Notes under the pieces: model-generated
Seen by the model: only the letters and a program-made list of their open reading frames with translations
The model's database searches: none
Told to the model about the DNA's origin: nothing
Shown: positions 7,014 to 10,513 of the stretch, piece after piece
Layout of the letters: each line of letters begins with the position of its first letter
Position numbering within the stretch: position 1 is the stretch's first letter
Assembly: GCA_913055925.1 (NCBI GenBank)
Contig: CAJXLH010000068.1
Coordinates: 1-10,513 of the forward strand
DNA length: 10,513 nucleotides
Direction: 5' to 3'
Source: an uncultured Maritalea sp.
GTDB lineage: Bacteria > Pseudomonadota > Alphaproteobacteria > Rhizobiales > Devosiaceae
Translations under genes and position numbers: made by a program

Positions 7014-8108
7014 ATGACAGGTGCAACCGGTATCTTCTCGCAACGTATGATTGCCGAGCTTAATGCGAATGGTGCGATCAATGCGTCAAAACCTTTTGAC
7101 GATGACCAGATACAACCTGCCAGTCTCGACTTGCGCCTAAGTGACAAAGCGTTCCGCGTGCGTGCCAGTTTTTTGCCCGGTCCGCAAAGCTCCGTCGATG
7201 CGCGGATTAACGAACTTAAACTGCATGAGATCGACCTTTCGTCTGGCGCAGTGCTTGAGCGCGGTTGTGTATATATCGTGCCCTTGATGGAAAGTTTGAA
7301 GCTGCCCGATGGCGTTTCCGCGACGACCAACCCAAAAAGCTCAACCGGCCGCTTGGACATTTTTACCCGCGTTATTACCGATCAAGGGCGAGCATTTGAT
7401 ACGGTGCCAGCTGGCTATGAAGGTCAACTTTATCTTGAAGTCAGCCCGCGCACATTCCCAGTTCTTGTCCGCCAAGGTTCACGACTGAGCCAAATCCGTT
7501 TCCGCGAAGGCGACACGCGCCTTACTGTTCAAGAACACCAAGCGCTTCACGCAAAAGAAACTTTGGTTTTCGACGAAAATGCGCCGGTCGATAATGGCGT
7601 TGCCCTTTCAATTGACCTGAAAGGCGGCGACCGTGGCGGCTTGATCGGTTACCGCTCAAAGCGTCACACGGCGGTTGTCGACGTTGATAAAAAGGCGGCG
7701 CTTGATATCCTTGATTACTGGGAACCGCTTTATGATCGCGGCACTGGAGAACTGATCCTTGATCCTGATGAGTTCTACATTCTTGTATCGCGCGAGGCGG
7801 TGCATGTGCCGCCAGACTATGCTGCGGAAATGGTGCCGTTTGATCCACTCGTTGGCGAGTTCCGCGTGCACTATGCCGGGTTTTTCGACCCGGGCTTTGG
7901 CAATGCCGGTGCGGCAGGCGCGGGCAGTCGCGCGGTTTTGGAAGTACGCTCACGCGAAGTGCCGTTTTTGGTCGAGCATGGCCAAACCATTGGCCGCTTG
8001 ATTTATGAACGCATGGCAGAGCGCCCCGACAATTTGTATGGTGCTGACCTTGGATCGAACTATCAAGGCCAACATCTCAAATTGTCAAAGCACTTCAAAG
8101 CGAATTAG
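7014..8108 (+). CDS. dcd: 2'-deoxycytidine 5'-triphosphate deaminase, double-domain form
   Basis: A cytosolic nucleotide enzyme converting dCTP to dUTP, feeding dTTP synthesis. The protein is 364 residues, nearly twice the 190 or so of the E. coli enzyme, because it holds two dUTPase-like beta-barrel domains, the long form known in alphaproteobacteria. Domain 1 (about 1-180) has IQPASLDLRL (33-42), NPKSSTGRLD (106-115) and GYEGQLYLEV (134-143). Domain 2 (about 190-364) has HYAGFFDPGFGN (286-297), RAVLEV (306-311) and GQTIGRLIYE (323-332). Both halves keep the glutamate of the LEV strand (E142, E310), which lines up with the catalytic-region VLEF strand of E. coli Dcd. The ATG at 7014 is preferred because a TTG at 6948 would add 22 residues encoded by promoter DNA. 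The ribosome site is weak (GGGCGG, about 13 nt away). Divergent from metZ; the stop overlaps the ybjQ-like stop by 4 nt. Confidence 0.93.
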   Translation: MTGATGIFSQRMIAELNANGAINASKPFDDDQIQPASLDLRLSDKAFRVRASFLPGPQSSVDARINELKLHEIDLSSGAVLERGCVYIVPLMESLKLPDGVSATTNPKSSTGRLDIFTRVITDQGRAFDTVPAGYEGQLYLEVSPRTFPVLVRQGSRLSQIRFREGDTRLTVQEHQALHAKETLVFDENAPVDNGVALSIDLKGGDRGGLIGYRSKRHTAVVDVDKKAALDILDYWEPLYDRGTGELILDPDEFYILVSREAVHVPPDYAAEMVPFDPLVGEFRVHYAGFFDPGFGNAGAAGAGSRAVLEVRSREVPFLVEHGQTIGRLIYERMAERPDNLYGADLGSNYQGQHLKLSKHFKAN

Positions 8109-8422
8109 CGTTCGATCCGAACCGCGGTGCCATAAGCCAGAATTTCGGCGGCACCCTGAGTAATCATCGACGTTGTGAAATTGACGCCGATCACCGCATC
8201 TGCGCCCACTTCTTCGGCATGACGAACCATGCGGTCGTAGGCCTGCTCACGTGCCTCGGCCATGAGTTTTGTATACTCGCTTACTTCACCGCCAACCAGA
8301 TTGCGCAACCCCGCAACAATGTCGGTACCCACATGTTTCGCCCGAATGGTATTGCCGCGCACAATGCCTAGCGTTTCAACAATTTTGCCTTCAGCAACAT
8401 CAATTCCAGTGGTTACAATCAC
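8105..8422 (-). CDS. YbjQ / UPF0145 family protein
   Basis: About 105 residues of the YbjQ/UPF0145 family, small soluble proteins that form pentamer-like rings in solved homologues and are sometimes labelled heavy-metal-binding; no activity is established. Family marks: a start of the form MIVTTG, IVETLGIVRGNTIRAKH, then AGLRNLVGGEVSEYTKLMAE, then the helix ending in VGADAVIGVNFTTS, and a final ILAYGTAVRIER strand. Two GTG codons could start it, at 8428 (directly after the upstream stop) and 8422. The second is preferred because the GGAG site is then 9 nt away rather than 3 and the protein begins MIVTT as in relatives. It is translated right after the small membrane protein, with the ribosome site lying in that gene's last codons, so the two are probably coupled. 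Confidence 0.88.
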   Translation of the reverse strand: MIVTTGIDVAEGKIVETLGIVRGNTIRAKHVGTDIVAGLRNLVGGEVSEYTKLMAEAREQAYDRMVRHAEEVGADAVIGVNFTTSMITQGAAEILAYGTAVRIER

Positions 8423-8428
8423 GCGCAC

Positions 8429-8638
8429 TTACTCCTCAATATTCTTTTCGTAATAATCGTCTTCAGCATTGTTTAGGCGCTGGATAATTACCCACGCCAA
8501 TAGGCCAATCCCCACCGCTGCAACAGCCAAAAGCAACACGACCGGCAGACCAGCCGATGCCAGCCCAAAAAACATCATGCCGAAATACCCAACGGCACCG
8601 ATGATGACCAAAATTAGGGCAATTTGTTCCAGTTTCAT
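8429..8638 (-). CDS. Small two-helix membrane protein, unknown function
   Basis: A 69-residue protein with two hydrophobic helices (about 5-27 and 30-54) joined by a very short GLP turn, and an acidic, tyrosine-containing tail (NNAEDDYYEKNIEE). The tail is probably cytosolic with both ends on one side of the inner membrane. The ATG at 8638 has a near-perfect Shine-Dalgarno, AAGGAG, 6 nt upstream, so the longer reading from 8653 is rejected. The last codons hold the GAGGAG ribosome site for the YbjQ-like gene that follows immediately. I do not recognise a family. The tight pairing suggests it anchors or partners the YbjQ-like protein, but that is inference. Confidence 0.78.
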   Translation of the reverse strand: MKLEQIALILVIIGAVGYFGMMFFGLASAGLPVVLLLAVAAVGIGLLAWVIIQRLNNAEDDYYEKNIEE

Positions 8639-8658
8639 GACGATCTCCTTCAAGAATT

Positions 8659-8687
8659 AAGGTAGGGATGAACAGGCTTGTTATCAA
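8659..8687 (-). promoter_or_regulatory. Candidate promoter of the membrane protein/ybjQ operon
   Basis: TTGATA (8687-8682) and TACCTT (8664-8659) are 17 nt apart on the minus strand. Transcription would begin near 8652, just ahead of AAGGAG, giving a very short leader. The -35 is good and the -10 is poor. Confidence 0.3.
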
Positions 8688-8802
8688 GGGTTGAAGTGAC
8701 GGGTTGAACGTTGGGATTTGGTTGGTGAACGCTGTTGTGGTTCCGAATTTACTACTGTGGGTCAGGGGAGTTGAGAAACCCATGCATTTGAGTATCTGAC
8801 AG

Positions 8803-8840
8803 TCAGACCTGGACCCTCGGATCAAGTCCGAGGGTGACGG
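8803..8840 (+). repeat. Repeat A, right half only
   Basis: TCAGACCTGGACCC...GGGTGACGG aligns with the right end of the full A repeats (TTCAGACCTGGATCCC...GGGATGACGG in the copy at 9561). It carries a perfect 9-bp hairpin, ACCCTCGGA (8813-8821) with TCCGAGGGT (8827-8835). The left half is absent. Confidence 0.75.
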
Positions 8841-8904
8841 TGGTGGTTTGGTGAATCGGCGACGGACAACACCAAGTTGGGTAGAACATCAGCCAATTTC
8901 TCAG

Positions 8905-9012
8905 TCGTCATCCCAGATTTAGTCTGGGATCCAGGCCGGACTTTCCAAGAACCGCAGCGCTGCGGCTCTTTCGATAATCACGCCTGGATCCCTGCCTGCG
9001 CAGGGATGACGG
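8905..9012 (+). repeat. Repeat A, full copy 1 (palindromic, about 108 bp)
   Basis: Bounded by TCGTCATCCC and GGGATGACGG, giving terminal inverted repeats of 9 bp. Inside are three hairpins: TCCCAGA/TCTGGGA at the left; AAGA-CCGCAGC/GCTGCGG-TCTT in the middle; ATCCCTGC/GCAGGGAT at the right. GGATCCAGGC and GCCTGGATCC form a further inner inverted pair. It resembles the non-coding palindromic repeats dispersed in many alphaproteobacterial genomes. A second copy lies at 9561 in the same orientation. Confidence 0.88.
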
Positions 9013-9062
9013 TGGTGGCGCGTAGCAATTGCTCCTCCCAGCACCGAAACCTCCAAGGTTAT

Positions 9063-9128
9063 TTGATGCCGCCGTTGGTCGCTTCGCTCCCGACCCCAGC
9101 ACCCCCGCCAATTGGTGCCAAACACCAA
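9063..9128 (+). repeat. Repeat B, copy 1 (66 bp)
   Basis: Left flank TTGATGCCGCCGT (9063-9075), an 18-nt core (9076-9093) and a 35-nt right flank (9094-9128) ending in a hairpin TTGGTG-CCAAA-CACCAA. The flanks match copy 2 at 9466 with only two substitutions, while the core is unrelated in sequence. Here the core folds as GGTCG/CGACC using two bases of the right flank. Confidence 0.85.
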
Positions 9129-9131
9129 TGC

Positions 9132-9165
9132 CTCCACAAGCGGCTTTGCTTTGGAGTTTTATTTT
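9132..9165 (+). terminator. Terminator-like hairpin after repeat B copy 1
   Basis: CTCCA-C-AAGC (9132-9141), a 6-nt loop and GCTT-TGGAG (9148-9156) make a 9-bp stem with one bulged C, followed by TTTTATTTT. The shape is that of an intrinsic terminator on the plus strand, but no gene upstream on that strand would use it. It may belong to the repeat cluster. Confidence 0.4.
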
Positions 9166-9173
9166 GTGTGCAG

Positions 9174-9235
9174 GCACGAGGCGTTTGAGGTCTCTGCCGA
9201 ACGAGTAATGTAATGAGACGCCAATCGCCTCGTGC
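9174..9235. repeat. Long imperfect inverted repeat
   Basis: GCACGAGGCG (9174-9183) pairs perfectly with CGCCTCGTGC (9226-9235). Inside the arms, TTG/CAA and GTCTC/GAGAC pair further across small symmetric internal loops, giving about 18 bp in a 62-nt hairpin with a 20-nt loop. No T-run follows on either strand, so it is not an ordinary terminator. It could be a folded transcript, a cruciform or a relic. Confidence 0.65.
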
Positions 9236-9465
9236 AAATGACATGTTGCAATTGATCAAAACAAACCCGGGGTGCTCACCCTTTTATCCCCTTGCTCACG
9301 CCATAGAACCGTGATGAAGAACGAAAGCGTTCTCGGCTCTATTGATTTTCATCGGCGGTCATCAAACCACCAGCGGTTTACAGCTATCCTCGGCGTCGGA
9401 CTGGTCTACCTTCTTCAAAAGCGAAATGAGATCGTCTCTCAACTCAGTCATTCCCTTTCTTTAAG

Positions 9466-9531
9466 TTGATGCCGCCGTCGCAAGCAAAGCTTGTTTCCCC
9501 GGCACCCCCGCCGATTGGTGCCAAACACCAA
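9466..9531 (+). repeat. Repeat B, copy 2 (66 bp)
   Basis: Same 13-nt left flank (9466-9478) and 35-nt right flank (9497-9531) as copy 1, differing at two A/G positions, and exactly the same total length. The 18-nt core (9479-9496) differs almost completely but again folds, as CAAGC-AAA-GCTTG. The right flank keeps the TTGGTG/CACCAA hairpin. Confidence 0.85.
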
Positions 9532-9560
9532 GTCAGTGCGGGCAGTGGCCACAACCTCTG

Positions 9561-9667
9561 TCGTCATCCCAGATTTAGTCTGGGATCCAGGCCGGACCTT
9601 CCAAGAACCGCAGCGCTTCGGTTCTTTCGATATTCAGACCTGGATCCCCGCCTTCGCGGGGATGACG
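9561..9667 (+). repeat. Repeat A, full copy 2 (about 107 bp)
   Basis: Same boundaries and orientation as the copy at 8905. Differences fall as paired changes in stems: the right hairpin is ATCCCCGC/GCGGGGAT here against ATCCCTGC/GCAGGGAT there (a T-A pair replaced by C-G), and the middle stem is AAGAACCG/CGGTTCTT. This pattern indicates that the hairpins, not only the sequence, are maintained. Confidence 0.88.
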
Positions 9668-9736
9668 GCATTGCTATTCTGCCGCCACCTATTCCTCACC
9701 GCTCCCCACTCGTCAGCAGGCTGCACGGTTTTAAGA

Positions 9737-9778
9737 AAGGAGGAAACATTGTGTCATAATCGTTGTGGGCGGGGATAA
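9737..9778 (+). other. Strong Shine-Dalgarno with a 9-codon mini-ORF
   Basis: AAGGAGG (9737-9743) is the best ribosome site of the right-hand part of the window. Five nt later, TTG at 9749 opens nine codons (L/M-C-H-N-R-C-G-R-G) ending in TAA at 9776-9778. The alternative GTG at 9751 gives only two codons before a stop. The next frame starts 3 nt after this TAA. It may be a leader peptide coupling translation to the gene at 9782, or the leftover start of a decayed gene. Confidence 0.3.
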
Positions 9779-9781
9779 GAT

Positions 9782-9958
9782 TTGCCAAACTTTATTGAAG
9801 ATCTGCGTTTAGCGCTAAAAGCAGCTTCCGCACGCCAAGAACTTCAGCTACTTTACAATCAATACTTAAAACTAATTTTGTCGGATGGGATAGAGCATGG
9901 TCATATGGTCCGGCGCCGCGTTTGGCCCACTTCTTTACATTTGGTTTTTGCTGGCTGA
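9782..9958 (+). CDS. Small protein of unknown function, TTG start
   Basis: A 58-codon frame (LPNFIEDLRLALKAASARQE..., then ...YNQYLKLILSDGIEHG) whose first 40 residues look like a long amphipathic helix and use ordinary codons; the last 18 overlap the next gene and look arbitrary. The only available start is TTG at 9782, preceded by GCGGGGATAAG, the same 11-mer that lies ahead of the CDP-alcohol transferase ATG at 4718. It overlaps the membrane-protein gene by 62 nt in another frame, which is unusual. One possibility is that a +1 frameshift near 9895 once joined the two into a single protein of about 145 residues. No family is recognised, and the call is tentative. Confidence 0.4.
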   Translation: MPNFIEDLRLALKAASARQELQLLYNQYLKLILSDGIEHGHMVRRRVWPTSLHLVFAG

Positions 9959-10217
9959 GCGTTGGCGTTTGGACATTCCTATTGCGATGATGCTCATGGG
10001 ACTTTGTTCTCTCGCGATGGCAATAGTTTTAGGGATTATAGCGGCAGCAATGCGGAACGGTGGTGTTTTAGACAAAAAATGGATGCACCATATAAATATT
10101 TTACCAAAAGCTATTGGGCATGACCTTTCGGTAGAGCCCACGATATTCTTCCTTCCACTTTGGATATGGACAGCGATTTTCCCAATTATTGGCGGAATTA
10201 GTTGGGTGTTCTTTTAA
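9897..10217 (+). CDS. Hypothetical three-helix membrane protein
   Basis: A 106-residue protein with three hydrophobic segments: about 5-22, 29-52 and 83-104. A polar loop between the last two (RNGGVLDKKWMHHINILPKA) carries basic and histidine residues. ATG at 9897 has only a weak GGGA site 8 nt upstream, and an in-frame TAG lies at 9891, so it cannot begin earlier in this frame. I do not recognise a family. The DNA is visibly richer in A and T than the metabolic genes to the left, which may mean later arrival. It could be the second half of a broken gene starting at 9782, or an independent gene coupled to it. Confidence 0.55.
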   Translation: MVIWSGAAFGPLLYIWFLLAERWRLDIPIAMMLMGLCSLAMAIVLGIIAAAMRNGGVLDKKWMHHINILPKAIGHDLSVEPTIFFLPLWIWTAIFPIIGGISWVFF

Positions 10218-10254
10218 CTCAATGCGCGCAACTAGAAGTAGAAATCATAGAGTT

Positions 10255-10275
10255 AGAACAGTGGGTTGTTCTTTG
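10255..10275 (+). terminator. Weak hairpin after the membrane-protein gene
   Basis: AGAACA (10255-10260), a 6-nt loop and TGTTCT (10267-10272) form a 6-bp AT-rich stem followed by only two further T. It is placed where a terminator for the small genes would be expected but is weak. Nothing else is visible in 10218-10330. Confidence 0.2.
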
Positions 10276-10330
10276 AAGATATTCCTATGGTTGTCAAATC
10301 TCTATCGCACAGATCCAACAGCACAAATTG

Positions 10331-10513
10331 CTATAGCCTAGCAGCCAGGCGTGTGCCTTGATTGATTGCGCGTTTTGCGTCGAGTTCAGCAGCAACTTCA
10401 GCGCCACCGATCACGTGGCAGCAAATGCCTTCTTGTTCGAGCGCATCTGCCAATGATCTTTCTGGCAGTTGCCCAGCACAGATCACGACATTATCTACTG
10501 CTATCACTTGCGG
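10331..10513 (-). CDS. fadH: 2,4-dienoyl-CoA reductase (FadH type), C-terminal 60 residues
   Basis: The frame is open to the right edge and ends in TAG at 10331-10333. The 60 visible residues hold VDNVVICAGQLPERSLADAL near the start and CHVIGGAEVAAELDAKRAIN followed by QGTRLAARL at the end. This is the C-terminal pyridine-nucleotide/FAD-binding end of NADPH-dependent 2,4-dienoyl-CoA reductase, an iron-sulfur flavoenzyme that removes conjugated double bonds during beta-oxidation of unsaturated fatty acids. The phrase IGGAEVAAELDAKRAINQGTRLA is the recognisable tail of this family; related old-yellow-enzyme/NADH oxidase fusions share similar tails, so the substrate is slightly uncertain. About 600 residues lie outside the window. 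Confidence 0.82.
   Translation of the reverse strand, partial: PQVIAVDNVVICAGQLPERSLADALEQEGICCHVIGGAEVAAELDAKRAINQGTRLAARL

Larger units (their letters stand above)
8660..9748. other. Repeat-rich intergenic region without a convincing gene
   Basis: About 1.1 kb between the YbjQ operon and the small genes at 9782. It contains, in order: a half copy of repeat A (8803), a full A (8905), repeat B (9063), a terminator-like hairpin (9132), a long imperfect hairpin (9174), about 230 bp of unique DNA, a second B (9466) and a second A (9561). Open frames across it mostly translate palindromes (for example WIPACAGMT) and are not credible proteins. The stretches 8688-8802 and 9236-9465 show nothing I can name, apart from a 29-codon frame on the minus strand at 9362-9451. 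Confidence 0.7.

Noticed and set aside
8877..9259. Open frames on both strands across the first A and B repeats (66-109 residues)
   Set aside because: They translate palindromic repeats (phrases such as VVIPDLVWDPGRTF and WIPACAGMT) and end at arbitrary points.
9270..9285. GGGTG-CT-CACCC followed by TTTT as a terminator
   Set aside because: The loop would have only 2 nt and a shortened stem is 4 bp; too weak and no gene upstream.
9272..9469. Plus-strand frame of 65 residues between the two B repeats
   Set aside because: No ribosome site, runs into repeat B, and competes with a frame on the other strand; not enough to call a gene.
8803..9667. CRISPR array
   Set aside because: Repeats are few, palindromic, unevenly spaced and not separated by uniform spacers; no cas gene is present.
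9466..9778. Open frames of 95 and 97 residues across the second B and A repeats
   Set aside because: Same repeat-derived translation as the first copy; only the last nine codons have a credible ribosome site and they are listed separately.

Overview
The window reads as chromosomal DNA of an alphaproteobacterium, most likely of the Hyphomicrobiales (Rhizobiales). Three things point there: a double-domain dCTP deaminase of about 364 residues, a metZ gene preceded by a SAM-II riboswitch, and dispersed palindromic repeats of the CGTCATCCC...GGGATGACG type. Composition is moderate GC by eye (roughly half to mid-fifties), with one clearly AT-richer patch near the right end. No rRNA, tRNA, CRISPR array, IS transposase or phage gene was seen.

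Layout. 3-1874 (+): C-terminal three-fifths of an RND efflux pump permease, cut by the window edge. 1881-3056 (-): MFS exporter resembling the sugar-efflux SET family. 3148-4593 (-): TrkH potassium channel subunit. 4718-5341 (+): CDP-alcohol phosphatidyltransferase family enzyme. 5338-5571 (-): 77-residue conserved-looking basic protein, directly downstream of metZ. 5581-6810 (-): metZ, O-succinylhomoserine sulfhydrylase. 6826-6964 (-): metZ promoter, SAM-II aptamer and an intrinsic terminator. 7014-8108 (+): dcd. 8105-8422 (-) and 8429-8638 (-): a YbjQ/UPF0145 protein and a two-helix membrane protein, forming a tight operon. 8660-9748: repeat-rich DNA without a convincing gene. 9782-10217 (+): two overlapping small genes of unknown function in AT-richer DNA. 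10331-10513 (-): the last 60 codons of a FadH-type 2,4-dienoyl-CoA reductase.

How the parts work together. The best-supported circuit is methionine biosynthesis. A candidate promoter starts the metZ transcript almost exactly at the SAM-II aptamer. The aptamer is followed by a GC-rich hairpin with six U residues and then by the metZ Shine-Dalgarno, so high SAM should reduce metZ and the small gene behind it. The terminator's 5' arm is complementary to a segment inside the aptamer, which suggests a transcriptional on/off switch. The dcd promoter appears to interleave with the metZ promoter. All three convergent gene junctions have between -4 and +6 nt of spacing and no visible terminator.

The 8.8-9.7 kb stretch holds two repeat families. 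Family A has two full copies of about 107 bp and one half copy, built of nested hairpins with compensatory changes. Family B has two 66-bp copies with conserved flanks and a fully diverged 18-nt core that still folds in both copies. I saw no defence system or biosynthetic cluster. The most interesting signals are the riboswitch architecture, the B element and the orphan small-gene pair.
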